DNA of 64,000 nt from an uncultured Burkholderiaceae bacterium (GCA_937888805.1 CALBEY010000039.1:1-64000); one strand, 5' to 3'; positions 7,932 through 17,360 are shown, counted from the stretch's first letter. Notes: generated by a model not told the origin, from the sequence alone. Made by a program: numbers and translations.

Positions 7932-8012
7932 TTCAGAGAAACATAATTTCACAAGCCACCTGATGTGACAGTTAAGAAGTACTTTTTTGAAATCGTATAA
8001 ACCGGAGCCATC

Positions 8013-9425
8013 ATGAGCACGACCCAAGACGTTTTAAAGCTGATTACCGATAACGAAGTCAAGTTTGTTGACTTGCGTTTCACTGACACCATGGGTAAGG
8101 AGCAGCATGTCTCAATACCTGCCCACCAAATGGACGCAGAGAAGTTTGAATCTGGCCAAGCCTTTGATGGTTCATCGATTGCGGGTTGGAAGGGTATCGA
8201 GGCCTCTGATATGTTGTTGATGCCTGATTCGGAATCAGCACGCATGGATCCTTTCCGTGAAGAGTCGACCCTTATCATGACTTGCGACGTGGTTGAGCCC
8301 TCAGACATGAAAGGCTACGATCGTGACCCGCGATCATTGGCTAAGCGTGCCGAGGCATATTTGAAATCTAGTGGCTTGGGCGACACTGCTTTCTTCGGTC
8401 CTGAGCCAGAGTTTTTTGTGTTTGACGGTGTGACTTGGAACACCGACATGTCTGGTACCTTCGTGAAAATCAAATCCGAAGAAGCCTCATGGAGCACAGG
8501 CCTTGACATGGATGGCGGCAACTTGGCGCACCGTCCTGCGGTCAAAGGTGGTTACTTCCCAGTGCCCCCTGTTGACTCATTCCAAGACATGCGTTCGGAA
8601 ATGTGTTTGTTGCTTGAAGAGCAGGGTGTGCCTGTTGAAGTACATCATCACGAAGTGGCTGGTGCCGGTCAATCTGAGATTGGCACGCGCTTCAGCACAC
8701 TGGTAAAGCGTGCTGACTGGAATCAGATTTTAAAATACACGGTTCACAACGTTGCCCATGCCTACGGCAAAACCGCAACCTTTATGCCCAAACCCATCGT
8801 TGGTGATAACGGCTCGGGTATGCACGTGCACCAGTCGATTTGGAAAGACGGCCAAAACTTGTTTGCCGGTAACGGCTACGCTGGCCTGTCGGAGTTTGCC
8901 TTGTATTACATCGGCGGTATCATCAAGCATGCGCGCGCGCTTAATGCCATTACCAACCCCGGCACAAACTCTTACAAGCGCTTGGTGCCTCACTTTGAAG
9001 CACCAGTAAAATTGGCTTATTCGGCCCGTAACCGTTCAGCCTCGATCCGTATCCCGTATGTCAGCAACCCTAAGGGACGTCGCATCGAAGCCCGTTTCCC
9101 CGATCCACTGGCTAACCCGTATCTTGCTTTTTCAGCGCTGATGATGGCTGGTTTGGATGGCGTGCAAAACAAGATTCACCCTGGTGATGCTGCTGACAAG
9201 AACTTGTACGACTTGGCGCCTGAAGAGGATGCAAAGATCCCAACCGTTTGTCATTCGCTGGATCAAGCCCTCGAAGCGCTTGATGCCGATCGTGAGTTCC
9301 TCACGCGCGGCGGTGTCTTCAGCAACGGCATGATCGACGCATACATCGATTTGAAAATGGCTGAGGTCACACGCATTCGCATGACCACTCACCCTGTCGA
9401 ATTCGACTTGTATTACAGCCTGTGA
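8013..9425 (+). CDS. glnA: Glutamine synthetase type I
   Basis: Glutamine synthetase makes glutamine from glutamate, ammonia and ATP as a dodecamer. The 470-residue protein is the GSI-beta length. It shows FDGSSIAGW (51-59), the metal-binding EPEFFVFD near 131, the ATP region [12 protein letters not shown] near 260-271, and the adenylylation loop NLYDLAPEE with Tyr399. This Tyr implies control by GlnE adenylyltransferase, which is not in the window. The ATG at 8013 follows GGAG at 8004-8007. A sigma-54 promoter and two NtrC sites lie upstream. ntrB and ntrC follow, so the enzyme is grouped with its own regulators as in enteric bacteria. Confidence 0.97.
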   Translation: MSTTQDVLKLITDNEVKFVDLRFTDTMGKEQHVSIPAHQMDAEKFESGQAFDGSSIAGWKGIEASDMLLMPDSESARMDPFREESTLIMTCDVVEPSDMKGYDRDPRSLAKRAEAYLKSSGLGDTAFFGPEPEFFVFDGVTWNTDMSGTFVKIKSEEASWSTGLDMDGGNLAHRPAVKGGYFPVPPVDSFQDMRSEMCLLLEEQGVPVEVHHHEVAGAGQSEIGTRFSTLVKRADWNQILKYTVHNVAHAYGKTATFMPKPIVGDNGSGMHVHQSIWKDGQNLFAGNGYAGLSEFALYYIGGIIKHARALNAITNPGTNSYKRLVPHFEAPVKLAYSARNRSASIRIPYVSNPKGRRIEARFPDPLANPYLAFSALMMAGLDGVQNKIHPGDAADKNLYDLAPEEDAKIPTVCHSLDQALEALDADREFLTRGGVFSNGMIDAYIDLKMAEVTRIRMTTHPVEFDLYYSL

Positions 9426-9443
9426 TTCTCCTGATTTGAGGTG

Positions 9444-9464
9444 GTCGGGTCGAGCCGACCCGAC
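9444..9464 (+). other. Perfect hairpin between glnA and ntrB
   Basis: GTCGGGTCG at 9444-9452 and CGACCCGAC at 9456-9464 form a perfect 9-bp stem with an AGC loop. No T-run follows, so it is not a classical terminator. It lies between a Shine-Dalgarno-like GAGGTGG (9438-9443) and the ntrB ATG at 9469. It may stabilise glnA mRNA, lower ntrB expression, or bring the Shine-Dalgarno close to the start when folded. Confidence 0.7.
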
Positions 9465-9468
9465 ACCC

Positions 9469-10524
9469 ATGAACACTGGTGATTCCTACGACCTTCTTGC
9501 CACAACAGTCCTGCTTCTAGATCGAGACGGGATTGTGGTGCGTGTCAATTCTGCCGCTCAAGATCTGTTCGGGCGCTCGCGACGCCACCTAGAAGGTCAA
9601 ATGGCGATTGCGTTATTTGATCCAGATCCCCCTTTGGCGCAATCATTCTTGCATGCTTGTGAGGGTACGCTTGAGAGCTGTCGTCAGGTGGCTTTGGTGC
9701 CCAAAGGTTCTAATTCCAGTGAAGTCTCCGTGACAACAGTGAGCCTTTTGGGGCACGAAGGCTGGGCCGCGCTCGTCGAGGTTGCAGACTTAGAGTCACG
9801 GTTGGTGGTAGATCGCACACAACGTTTGGCGCAAGCGATTGCCGGTCAACACGAACTGTTGCGCAATTTGGCTCACGAGGTCAAGAATCCGTTGGGCGGG
9901 CTCAGGGGCGCGGCTCAGCTGTTAGAAGCAGAGTTACCCGACGATCGGTTGAAAGAATACACGGGCGTCATCATTTCAGAGGCAGACCGTTTGCAGGTGC
10001 TTGTGGATCGTTTGACCACGCCCCAGGCCAGTCCCATGCAATTGTCTTTAATGAATATTCATGAAGTTTGTGAGCGGGTTTGTGCGCTCGTGCAGGCCGA
10101 ATTCAAAACGGTTGAAATTATTCGCGACTACGATGCGTCGATGCCTGAATTCAGTGCGGATTCAGCCAGGTTGGTGCAGGCGTTATTAAATGTGGTGCGT
10201 AATGCTGCCCAGGTCATGCAAGAAGAACCCCCTCATGATGGGCCGCATATTGTCGTCAAAACGCGCATTGCTCGACAAGTGATGCTGCAACATCGTCAAC
10301 ACCGCAGCGCTGCGGTAATTACTGTCATTGACAATGGACCCGGTGTGCCGACTGATTTAAAAGATAAAATTTTCCATCCGCTGGTAACAGGTCGAAGCGG
10401 TGGAACGGGCTTGGGATTAAGTCTGGCACAAGATCTGCTTGCACAGCACGGTGGTTTATTAGAGTTCGAGTCCCGAGCGGGCCACACGGAGTTCCGATTG
10501 ATGCTACCGCTGGAGTTGACATGA
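9469..10524 (+). CDS. ntrB: Nitrogen sensor histidine kinase/phosphatase NtrB
   Basis: NtrB (GlnL) phosphorylates or dephosphorylates NtrC according to the PII protein. The 351-residue protein has an N-terminal PAS domain (about 8-110), the phospho-acceptor H-box LRNLAHEVKNPLGG with His136, an N-box ALLNVVRNAAQV, and G-boxes VIDNGPGVP and GGTGLGLSLA. There is no membrane segment, so it is cytoplasmic. I chose ATG at 9469 because it aligns with the family start. An upstream in-frame TTG at 9436 would place the intergenic hairpin inside the gene. The stop overlaps the ntrC ATG (ATGA at 10521-10524). Confidence 0.94.
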   Translation: MNTGDSYDLLATTVLLLDRDGIVVRVNSAAQDLFGRSRRHLEGQMAIALFDPDPPLAQSFLHACEGTLESCRQVALVPKGSNSSEVSVTTVSLLGHEGWAALVEVADLESRLVVDRTQRLAQAIAGQHELLRNLAHEVKNPLGGLRGAAQLLEAELPDDRLKEYTGVIISEADRLQVLVDRLTTPQASPMQLSLMNIHEVCERVCALVQAEFKTVEIIRDYDASMPEFSADSARLVQALLNVVRNAAQVMQEEPPHDGPHIVVKTRIARQVMLQHRQHRSAAVITVIDNGPGVPTDLKDKIFHPLVTGRSGGTGLGLSLAQDLLAQHGGLLEFESRAGHTEFRLMLPLELT

Positions 10525-12020
10525 AACCGGTCTGGATCGTAGATGATGACCAAGCCATTCGCTGGGTTTTAGAGAAAGCACTGAATCGTGCTGGCATTGA
10601 AACCATGAGTTTTTCCAGCGCTGCTGACGTGCAATTAGCCCTCACCTCAGCTGAGCCCGCTGCACTTATATCCGACATTCGGATGCCTGGCAAAGACGGT
10701 CTTACTTTGTTAAAGGAAGTCAAAGAAACACACCCTCGTTTGCCCGTTATTGTGATGACCGCTTTTGGCGATTTAGACAGTACGGTCTCTGCCTTTCAGG
10801 GGGGGGCCTTCGATTTTTTGCCCAAACCTTTTGATATCAATGACGCGGTCACCTTAATCAGTCGCGCCCTGCAAGAATCTAGCGCATCAGAAAGTGCGTC
10901 AACCACGGCCACGCCGCCGGGCGCGAAAGGTAAGTCAGTCAAAGCGATGTTGACGCAGTCGAGTTCGCCTGCCATGCAAGAGGTTTTTCGTGCCATTGGT
11001 CGTTTGGCGCAGTCAAACGTGACGGTTTTAATTACCGGCGAGTCTGGGACAGGCAAAGAACTGGTTGCACGTGCCTTGCACCAACATGGCTCACGTGCAC
11101 GGGGTCCTTTTGTGGCGTTAAACACAGCGGCCATTCCGAAAGATTTACTTGAAGCAGAGTTGTTTGGTCATGAACGCGGGGCTTTTACCGGCGCCAATGC
11201 CAATCGGCGAGGGCGGTTCGAAGAGTCGTCTGGCGGCACTTTGTTTCTCGATGAAATCGGTGACATGCCGTTTGAGCTGCAAACGAGGCTCTTGCGAGTG
11301 CTGTCAGATGGCTCCTTTTATCGTGTTGGTGGCTCTCAGCCGATTCAAGTGGATGTGCGCATCATTGCGGCCACACACCAGCCACTTGAAGACAGGGTAC
11401 GCGAAGGTCGGTTCAGAGAGGATTTGTTCCATCGGCTTAATGTGATTCGTTTGCGTTTGCCGCCTTTGCGAGAACGACGTGAAGACGCCCCTGATTTGGC
11501 TCGTCACTTTTTAGACACAAGCGCGCAATCGCTTGGGGTGCCTGTAAAAAAGTTGTCTGACGACGCCATGGCACTCTTGCAGCAATTTGATTTTCCAGGC
11601 AACGTTAGACAGCTCGAAAACTTTTGCCATTGGCTGACTGTCATGGCGCCTGGCAAGACAATCAACGTTTCAGACTTGCCGCCAGAGATTAAGCAGTTCA
11701 AGTCAACGCCGCGGTCAACGACTGAGGCTCTCAGTGCCTTCTCTGATTTAAACCCAATATCTATCAAGACCGCCGTCGATTCAGGGCAAGCCTTTACAGA
11801 ACACGGCTGGGTTGAGCTTTTGGCTGAAGACGCCTCGAAGCGTTTGCAGCATACAGATCCAGAGGTGTGGGGTGCACTCACGCGCGAGTTTGAAAAAGCA
11901 GTGCTCCAAGCCGCGCTGCAGGTTTGCCGTGGACGTCGCGTTGAAGCGGCGGCAAGACTGGGAATGGGTCGCAATACGATCACGCGAAAGTTACGCGAAT
12001 TGGGCATGGACGGCGGTTAA
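10521..12020 (+). CDS. ntrC: Nitrogen regulatory response regulator NtrC, sigma-54 activator
   Basis: The 499-residue protein has a receiver domain (Asp52 in [10 protein letters not shown], Thr80, Lys102), an AAA+ domain with Walker A GESGTGKE (173-180), the sigma-54 contact loop GAFTGA (220-225) and Walker B LFLDEIGD (241-248), and a C-terminal Fis-type helix-turn-helix ([19 protein letters not shown]). It activates sigma-54 promoters under nitrogen limitation, probably including the one before glnA. It is translationally coupled to ntrB. A run of eight G at 10799-10806 lies in the receiver coding region; the frame is intact here. A terminator follows at 12094-12116. Confidence 0.96.
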   Translation: MKPVWIVDDDQAIRWVLEKALNRAGIETMSFSSAADVQLALTSAEPAALISDIRMPGKDGLTLLKEVKETHPRLPVIVMTAFGDLDSTVSAFQGGAFDFLPKPFDINDAVTLISRALQESSASESASTTATPPGAKGKSVKAMLTQSSSPAMQEVFRAIGRLAQSNVTVLITGESGTGKELVARALHQHGSRARGPFVALNTAAIPKDLLEAELFGHERGAFTGANANRRGRFEESSGGTLFLDEIGDMPFELQTRLLRVLSDGSFYRVGGSQPIQVDVRIIAATHQPLEDRVREGRFREDLFHRLNVIRLRLPPLRERREDAPDLARHFLDTSAQSLGVPVKKLSDDAMALLQQFDFPGNVRQLENFCHWLTVMAPGKTINVSDLPPEIKQFKSTPRSTTEALSAFSDLNPISIKTAVDSGQAFTEHGWVELLAEDASKRLQHTDPEVWGALTREFEKAVLQAALQVCRGRRVEAAARLGMGRNTITRKLRELGMDGG

Positions 12021-12072
12021 AACAAACCGTTGAAGTCTATGATTGGGTCAGTATCGCAACCCATCTTTCTAC

Positions 12073-12098
12073 TGCCTCACGTTGCCGGTGGTGAGGCA
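12073..12098 (+). other. Hairpin competing with the ntrC terminator
   Basis: TGCCTCAC at 12073-12080 can pair with GTGAGGCA at 12091-12098. The right arm shares bases 12095-12098 with the terminator stem, so the two folds exclude each other, as in an attenuator. Confidence 0.5.
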
Positions 12099-12120
12099 AG
12101 AGCGCTTGCCTTTTTTCTTT
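12094..12120 (+). terminator. Rho-independent terminator after ntrC
   Basis: GGCAAG at 12095-12100 pairs with CTTGCC at 12105-12110 around an AGCG loop, with an extra A-T pair, followed by a T-rich run from 12111. It lies 75 bases past the ntrC stop and ends the glnA-ntrBC unit. Confidence 0.85.
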
Positions 12121-12236
12121 CGTACCCCTTGCGCAGGTGACGGCTTTCCAAAACCAAAGCGAAGGCCTCGGGTATCTAAACACTTGAAAAGGTCCTGCGC
12201 GAAAAAATCCAACACGTTAGAATAGCCATCAATGCG

Positions 12237-12256
12237 AATGAGAATAGTTACTCATA
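12237..12256. promoter_or_regulatory. Fur-box-like imperfect palindrome (weak)
   Basis: AATGAGAATAGTTACTCATA contains ATGAG and CTCAT arms and matches the 19-base Fur consensus at about 12 positions by my alignment. A TAGAAT hexamer at 12218-12223 just upstream could be a -10 box. The nearest downstream gene is ridA, which has no known iron link, so the call is weak. Confidence 0.25.
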
Positions 12257-12360
12257 AGCTGCTGTTCTGCAGTCATCGGTAGCGGCTTAATGCATTCGAA
12301 TAATATTTTTCTATTAATATTTAAAATTCAATAGAATAAACTCTGACATGGGAGTTCTTC

Positions 12361-12747
12361 ATGAGTAAAACCATCATTCACACCAATCTGGCACCCGCTG
12401 CGGTCGGTCCTTATTCGCAAGCTGTGGCCACCACGGGGCCCAAAACCATCTATCTGTCAGGCCAGATTGGATTGGTCCCAGCGACTGGTGAGTTGGTGAC
12501 CGAATCATTCGAGGCTCAGGTCAAACAAGCCTTTCAAAACATGACTGCTGTCGTGCAAGCTGCCGGTGCAGAGTTAAATCAAATTGTAAAGTTAACGCTA
12601 TACATAACTGATTTATCAAAATTTTCTGATGTGAATCAAATCATGGCGACTGTCATTCCTGAGCCTTTTCCTGCCCGCTCAACGGTTGAGGTCAGTGGCT
12701 TACCCAAAGGCGCAGATTTTGAAGTCGAAGCCATCGTTGTTTGCTAA
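12361..12747 (+). CDS. ridA: 2-iminobutanoate/2-iminopropanoate deaminase RidA
   Basis: The 128-residue protein is a classical RidA: PAAVGPYSQAV near the N-terminus, IYLSGQIGLVPATGELV, and the C-terminal PARSTVEVSGLPKGADFEVEAI carrying the substrate-binding Arg. It hydrolyses 2-imino acids such as 2-aminoacrylate that would damage PLP enzymes. The start ATG follows GGGAG by six bases. Its 3' end overlaps the start of recG, so the two are probably cotranscribed. Confidence 0.95.
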   Translation: MSKTIIHTNLAPAAVGPYSQAVATTGPKTIYLSGQIGLVPATGELVTESFEAQVKQAFQNMTAVVQAAGAELNQIVKLTLYITDLSKFSDVNQIMATVIPEPFPARSTVEVSGLPKGADFEVEAIVVC

Positions 12748-14812
12748 AAAACCCTCGAAGACCGCTCGACCGGGTGGTGTTGCTGCGCTTTATGAAAAGC
12801 TGGGTTTAATCACGCCCACTGATTTTTTGCTGCACTTTCCTTTGCGTTATGAGGATGAGACTTGTCTACAACCGATTGGCTCGGCACGGCCTTATGCCAG
12901 CCTGAATGTCGAAGGCGAGGTCACGCAAGCAGACGTGACGTATCGCCCCAGAAAGTATTTGACGGCCAAACTACGCGACGATAGCGGTGAAATTGGCTTG
13001 CGGTGGATTAATTTTTATCCCAGTCAGTTGCAGCAGATGCAAGTGGGAAAACGCTGGCGTGTTCGTGGTGAGGTGAGGCCAGGATTTAACGGATTGGAGA
13101 TGATCCATCCGCGTGTCAGTCGACCCGGTGCGCCTTTGCCCAATACGCTGACACCGGTTTACCCGAGCACTGAGGGTTTGACGCAAAAAGCCATTCGTAC
13201 CCGAATCGAGGCGGCGTTGCAAGCCGCTGACATCGACGACACACTGCCAGACAGTGTTCGGGAACGCTTGGGGCTATTGTCTTTCGGTGAGGCCGTAAAG
13301 TCGCTTCACAGACCAACACCCGACGCTTGTGTGGATGATTTAGAACAACGCACACACCCGGCTTGGATTAGGGTGAAGTTCGATGAGTTATTGGCTCAGC
13401 AGATCAGTTTGGCGGATGCTCGTGAAGCGCGTCGACAAAAAACAGCGCAGCCCCTACCCAAAACCAAGCATGCGGCATCTTTGGTTGATCAGATGCTTAA
13501 GGCATTGCCGTTCGAATTGACCCCTGCGCAAAAACGCGCGATTGGCGAAATCCATGCCGACATGGCGCTTGACTATCCGATGCATCGTCTGCTGCAAGGT
13601 GATGTGGGTAGTGGTAAAACGGTGGTTGCGGCGCTCGCCGCACTCAGGGCTGTGGAGCACGGTAAGCAAGCCGTTGTCATGGCGCCAACAGAAATCTTGG
13701 CGGAGCAGCACTTTCTTAAATTCAGCGCTTGGGCACAACCTTTGGGATTGCAATGTGTTTGGTTAAGCTCAGGACTTTCGGCGCCTATCAAACGACAAAA
13801 CTTAGCGGCGATCGCTAGCGGTGAGGCAAAATTGATTGTGGGCACCCAAGCGCTCATTCAACAGGGTGTTCGATTTTATGATTTGGGTTTGGCTATCGTT
13901 GATGAGCAGCATCGCTTTGGTGTGTCGCAACGCTTGGCACTCGGTCAAAAAGCTGAACAGTCTAGTCCCACAGCAATGAGTCTGGGTGTCTACCCCCATC
14001 AACTCACCATGAGTGCGACACCCATTCCTCGCACATTAGCGATGACATTTTTTGCTGATTTGGATGTCTCTGTTATCGACGAACGACCACCTGGGCGCAC
14101 ACCGGTAAAAACAAAATTGGTTAGTGCGAACCGGCGCGAAGAAGTTATCGAAGGCGTGCGAAAAGCTGTGACTGAGGGCGGTCAGGTCTATTGGGTGTGC
14201 CCCTTAGTCGAAGAAAGTGAAGCCCTCGAACTACAAACAGCGAAAGACACCCATGCGCGCTTAACGCAGACGCTTGTTGGGCTGACGGTTGGACTGGTTC
14301 ATGGTCGACTGAGTTCACAAGAAAAAGCAGCTGTCATGCATGCATTTTCTGCTGGTGAATTGGCTGTTTTGGTGGCGACTACGGTTATAGAAGTCGGCGT
14401 TGATGTGCCCAATGCCAGCTTGATGGTTATCGAGCATGCCGAGCGGTTTGGCTTGGCTCAGTTGCATCAATTGCGCGGTCGGGTAGGGCGTGGTTCGCGT
14501 GAATCCATTTGTCTTTTGCTCTTTGAGAAGCCGCTCTCACAAGAAGCCCAGACGCGCCTGCGAGCCATGTATGAGACTGATGACGGTTTTGAGATTGCAC
14601 GGCGTGATTTGCAACTCAGAGGCCCTGGTGAATTCTTGGGTGCCCGTCAATCGGGTTTGGCGTTATTGCGCTTTGCCGATTTTGAAGCCGATTCGCATTG
14701 GTTGGCGCAAGCACAGGCTTTGGCCGTTGAACTGAGGCAGAACCAACCTGAGGTGGCCCAAAGGCACAAAGACCGATGGATGCAGGCACGGGAAGCATTT
14801 TTAAATGGTTAG
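12737..14812 (+). CDS. recG: ATP-dependent DNA helicase RecG
   Basis: RecG remodels stalled replication forks and branched recombination intermediates. The product is about 691 residues, the usual size. It has the N-terminal wedge/OB domain (FPLRYEDET, AKLRDDSGEIGLRW), Walker A GDVGSGKT, the DEQH box in VDEQHRFGVSQR, motif III MSATPIPRTLA, and motif VI QLRGRVGRG. No in-frame ATG lies near the start. I place it at TTG 12737, inside the last codons of ridA; a TTG at 12686 is the other option. Neither has a clear Shine-Dalgarno, so coupling to ridA translation is likely. oxyR follows after 47 bases. Confidence 0.93.
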   Translation: MFAKKPSKTARPGGVAALYEKLGLITPTDFLLHFPLRYEDETCLQPIGSARPYASLNVEGEVTQADVTYRPRKYLTAKLRDDSGEIGLRWINFYPSQLQQMQVGKRWRVRGEVRPGFNGLEMIHPRVSRPGAPLPNTLTPVYPSTEGLTQKAIRTRIEAALQAADIDDTLPDSVRERLGLLSFGEAVKSLHRPTPDACVDDLEQRTHPAWIRVKFDELLAQQISLADAREARRQKTAQPLPKTKHAASLVDQMLKALPFELTPAQKRAIGEIHADMALDYPMHRLLQGDVGSGKTVVAALAALRAVEHGKQAVVMAPTEILAEQHFLKFSAWAQPLGLQCVWLSSGLSAPIKRQNLAAIASGEAKLIVGTQALIQQGVRFYDLGLAIVDEQHRFGVSQRLALGQKAEQSSPTAMSLGVYPHQLTMSATPIPRTLAMTFFADLDVSVIDERPPGRTPVKTKLVSANRREEVIEGVRKAVTEGGQVYWVCPLVEESEALELQTAKDTHARLTQTLVGLTVGLVHGRLSSQEKAAVMHAFSAGELAVLVATTVIEVGVDVPNASLMVIEHAERFGLAQLHQLRGRVGRGSRESICLLLFEKPLSQEAQTRLRAMYETDDGFEIARRDLQLRGPGEFLGARQSGLALLRFADFEADSHWLAQAQALAVELRQNQPEVAQRHKDRWMQAREAFLNG

Positions 14813-14859
14813 TGCGGTGAGAATGTTCCACGGTACCCATTATTTTTAGGACGTTAGAC

Positions 14860-15834
14860 ATGACATTAACGGAATTAAAGTACATCGTGGCAGTGGCACG
14901 AGAACGGCACTTTGGTCGAGCGGCAGAGGCTTGCTTTGTTAGCCAACCCACCTTATCAGTGGCGATTCGCAAGCTCGAAGATGAGCTCGGCGTGACGGTG
15001 TTTGAACGTGGTGGGGCTGAAATCGGTGTGACGCCCATTGGTGAGCGCCTGATTGCACAAGCCCACAAAATCTTGCAAGAAAGTGCCCTGATGAAGGAAA
15101 TCGCCCGCATGGGTCACGACCCATTAGCCGGTCCGCTAAGGGTAGGGGTGATTTACACCATTGGTCCTTACCTCTTACCTCGCTTGATTCCAGTGCAGAT
15201 TCAAACAACGCCGCAAATGCCCCTTATTTTGCAAGAAAACTTCACAGCCAAATTAGTCGAGTTATTGCGCAACGGTGAAATTGATTGTGCGATTATGGCG
15301 TTGCCCGTGCCTGATGCCGGACTGGTGACCATGCCGCTTTACGATGAGCCTTTTATGGTTGCGATGCCAGCGGGGCACCCATGGGCGGCGCGCGACAGTA
15401 TTGAAGCCACGGATCTGAAGCAGCAGACCATGTTGTTGCTCGGCGCTGGTCATTGTTTTAGAGACCATGTGTTGGGTGTGTGCCCCGAGTTATCACGCTT
15501 TGCCGATCACAATGAGGGGATTCAGCGTACGTTTGAGGGCTCTTCACTAGAGACCATTCGTCACATGGTAGCCGCTGGGATCGGTTTGACAGTGATGCCA
15601 ATCACGTCATTGATGGCCAATGAAAACGCCGAGTCGGCTTTGCTTAAGTATGTGCCTTTTAAATCACCCGCACCCGACCGGCGTGTTGTTTTGGCATGGC
15701 GCAAGAGCTTTCCCCGCATGGCGGCGATTCAAACCTTGGCGCAGGCCATTCGTGAAAGTCGCTTGCCCGGGGTAAACATGCTGCCGATTGACAAGCGATT
15801 GTTCGACGCCAATCCAGCCCAAGTGGTAACCTGA
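14860..15834 (+). CDS. oxyR: Hydrogen peroxide sensor OxyR (LysR family)
   Basis: The 324-residue LysR-type regulator has an N-terminal helix-turn-helix (HFGRAAEACFVSQPTLSVAI) and the redox pair in GHCFRDHVLGVC. By direct count these are Cys199 and Cys208, the same numbers as in E. coli OxyR, so disulphide-based sensing of peroxide is expected. It activates peroxide-defence genes; dps directly follows and is a likely target. recG lies upstream, an arrangement common in betaproteobacteria. A candidate dps promoter overlaps its stop codon region. Confidence 0.95.
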   Translation: MTLTELKYIVAVARERHFGRAAEACFVSQPTLSVAIRKLEDELGVTVFERGGAEIGVTPIGERLIAQAHKILQESALMKEIARMGHDPLAGPLRVGVIYTIGPYLLPRLIPVQIQTTPQMPLILQENFTAKLVELLRNGEIDCAIMALPVPDAGLVTMPLYDEPFMVAMPAGHPWAARDSIEATDLKQQTMLLLGAGHCFRDHVLGVCPELSRFADHNEGIQRTFEGSSLETIRHMVAAGIGLTVMPITSLMANENAESALLKYVPFKSPAPDRRVVLAWRKSFPRMAAIQTLAQAIRESRLPGVNMLPIDKRLFDANPAQVVT

Positions 15835-15863
15835 TTGAATGATTTTGAGTGTGCTGATAATCA
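15835..15863 (+). promoter_or_regulatory. Candidate dps promoter
   Basis: TTGAAT at 15835-15840, a 17-base spacer, and TAATCA at 15858-15863 preceded by TG (extended -10) fit a sigma-70 promoter. It begins right after the oxyR stop and would start transcription about 20 bases before the dps ATG. No clear OxyR operator could be defined by eye. Confidence 0.45.
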
Positions 15864-15891
15864 GTACACCCCAGCGTTTAAGGAGTTTTCG

Positions 15892-16401
15892 ATGAAAAAA
15901 ACAAGCAATAAAACAGCCGCTGCTTTGGCAGTACCAGCGATCAATATTGGCATTTCAGCCAAAGATAGGGCGGTCGTTGCCAGCGAGTTGTCCAAGATGC
16001 TGGCGGACTCTTACACGCTTTATTTGATGACGCACAACTTTCACTGGAACGTGACTGGCCCCATGTTCAACACCTTACACACCATGTTCATGGGTCAATA
16101 TACTGAAGAGTGGACAGCCTTGGATCAAATCGCTGAACGCATTCGTGCACTCGGCCACTATGCGCCAGGTACATATGCTGAGTACGCCAAGTTGTCATCC
16201 ATTAGCGAACCCAAGCAAGTGCCCACGGCCGACGAAATGATTCGTTTGCTGGTATCTGGCAACGAGTCAGTCGCCAAAACCGCACGGGCTGCTTTTGCGC
16301 ATGCCAGTGCTGCCAATGATCAGCCAACCGCAGATCTGCTGACACAACGACTCGACATTCATGAAAAAAATGCTTGGATGTTGCGCAGCCTTCTTCAGTA
16401 A
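15892..16401 (+). CDS. dps: DNA starvation/stationary phase protection protein Dps
   Basis: Dps forms a 12-subunit ferritin-like shell that binds DNA, oxidises Fe(II) with peroxide and stores iron. The 169-residue protein carries the ferroxidase signature across subunits: [19 protein letters not shown] followed by [18 protein letters not shown] Lys-rich start (MKKTSNKT) could bind DNA. I chose ATG at 15892, preceded by AAGGAG; an upstream in-frame TTG at 15835 would add residues not typical of Dps. It lies directly behind oxyR, which fits peroxide control. Confidence 0.94.
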   Translation: MKKTSNKTAAALAVPAINIGISAKDRAVVASELSKMLADSYTLYLMTHNFHWNVTGPMFNTLHTMFMGQYTEEWTALDQIAERIRALGHYAPGTYAEYAKLSSISEPKQVPTADEMIRLLVSGNESVAKTARAAFAHASAANDQPTADLLTQRLDIHEKNAWMLRSLLQ

Positions 16402-16442
16402 CGGGTCAATGGTCTTGGGTATGTTGTTGTGAGTATGTCATC

Positions 16443-17318
16443 GTGAGCGAAATAGCTCGGATACACCGACTCGGGCTGTATGCCCGGTTGGTTCGCATTG
16501 ATAAGCCCATAGGGACGCTACTGTTGCTGTGGCCAACGCTCTGGGCGCTTTGGGCGGCCAGCGGCGGCTTGCCGCCATGGCATATTCTGTTGATTTTTAT
16601 CGCGGGTACCTTCTTGATGCGTGCCGCGGGTTGTGCCATCAATGACTACTTCGATCGCGATATTGATCGCCATGTCAAACGAACCAAAGATCGGGTCTTA
16701 ACCCGTGGGCTGATCCAGGCGTCAGAAGCACTCTGGGTTGCCGGTATATTGGCATTGTGTGCATTTGCATTGGTGTTGACGCTCAACGCATTGACCATCC
16801 AGTTATCCATTGTGGCGCTGGTGTTAGCGGCAACCTATCCCTTGATGAAGCGTTTTTTTGGGGTGCCTCAAGCCTATCTTGGCATTGCATTTGGGTTTGG
16901 CATACCAATGGCTTTTGCAGCGGTCACAGCGAGCATTCCCATGGTTGCCTGGGTGATGCTGGTGGCCAATCTCTTTTGGACGGTGGCTTACGATACGGAA
17001 TACGCGATGGTTGATCGCGACGACGACTTGAAACTCGGTCTTAAAACCGCTGCAATTACCTTTGGACGGTTTGATAGGCTAGCGATCGGTCTTTGTTACG
17101 GTGCGGCTTTATTGTTGTTGTTTTGGGTGGGTGTCAAGATGGGTTGGCACTGGGCTTATTATGTTGGTTTACTCATTGCTGCGGGTATTGCGACCCAGCA
17201 TTTATTCTGGATCCAAGGTCGCGAGCGTGAGGCCTGTTTCCGTGCCTTTCGGCATAACAATTGGTTTGGCGCTGCGGTATTTGGTGGGGTTGTGGCGCAG
17301 TATCTTATTACCGTATAA
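16443..17318 (+). CDS. ubiA: 4-hydroxybenzoate octaprenyltransferase UbiA
   Basis: UbiA is a membrane prenyltransferase that attaches the polyprenyl chain to 4-hydroxybenzoate in ubiquinone synthesis. The product is about 291 residues with eight or nine hydrophobic segments and both Asp-rich motifs: NDYFDRDID near residue 65 and the later [12 protein letters not shown]. It starts [18 protein letters not shown], typical of UbiA. The start appears to be GTG at 16443; the reading frame continues upstream into dps but those residues are not family-like. proC follows 42 bases downstream. Confidence 0.94.
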   Translation: MSEIARIHRLGLYARLVRIDKPIGTLLLLWPTLWALWAASGGLPPWHILLIFIAGTFLMRAAGCAINDYFDRDIDRHVKRTKDRVLTRGLIQASEALWVAGILALCAFALVLTLNALTIQLSIVALVLAATYPLMKRFFGVPQAYLGIAFGFGIPMAFAAVTASIPMVAWVMLVANLFWTVAYDTEYAMVDRDDDLKLGLKTAAITFGRFDRLAIGLCYGAALLLLFWVGVKMGWHWAYYVGLLIAAGIATQHLFWIQGREREACFRAFRHNNWFGAAVFGGVVAQYLITV

Positions 17319-17360
17319 AACTGACTTGGTCCGAACTGACCTTGAATCCCTGGAATTCGT

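Larger units (their letters stand above)
12021..12360. other. 340-base gap between ntrC and ridA
   Basis: This stretch has no gene I can support. It holds the ntrC terminator with a competing hairpin (12073-12116) and, near 12237-12256, an imperfect palindrome resembling a Fur box. The last 60 bases are A/T-rich and lead to the ridA ribosome binding site GGGAG at 12350-12354. The longest frame here (12043-12225) has no recognisable features. Confidence 0.6.

Noticed and set aside
11504-12007. 167-codon open frame antisense to ntrC
   Set aside because: Shadow frame over the ntrC C-terminal domains.
12043-12225. 60-codon frame after ntrC
   Set aside because: It runs through the terminator and has no ribosome binding site or plausible composition.
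14616-15110. 164-codon frame across the recG-oxyR junction on the minus strand
   Set aside because: Antisense to two well-supported genes and without domain features.
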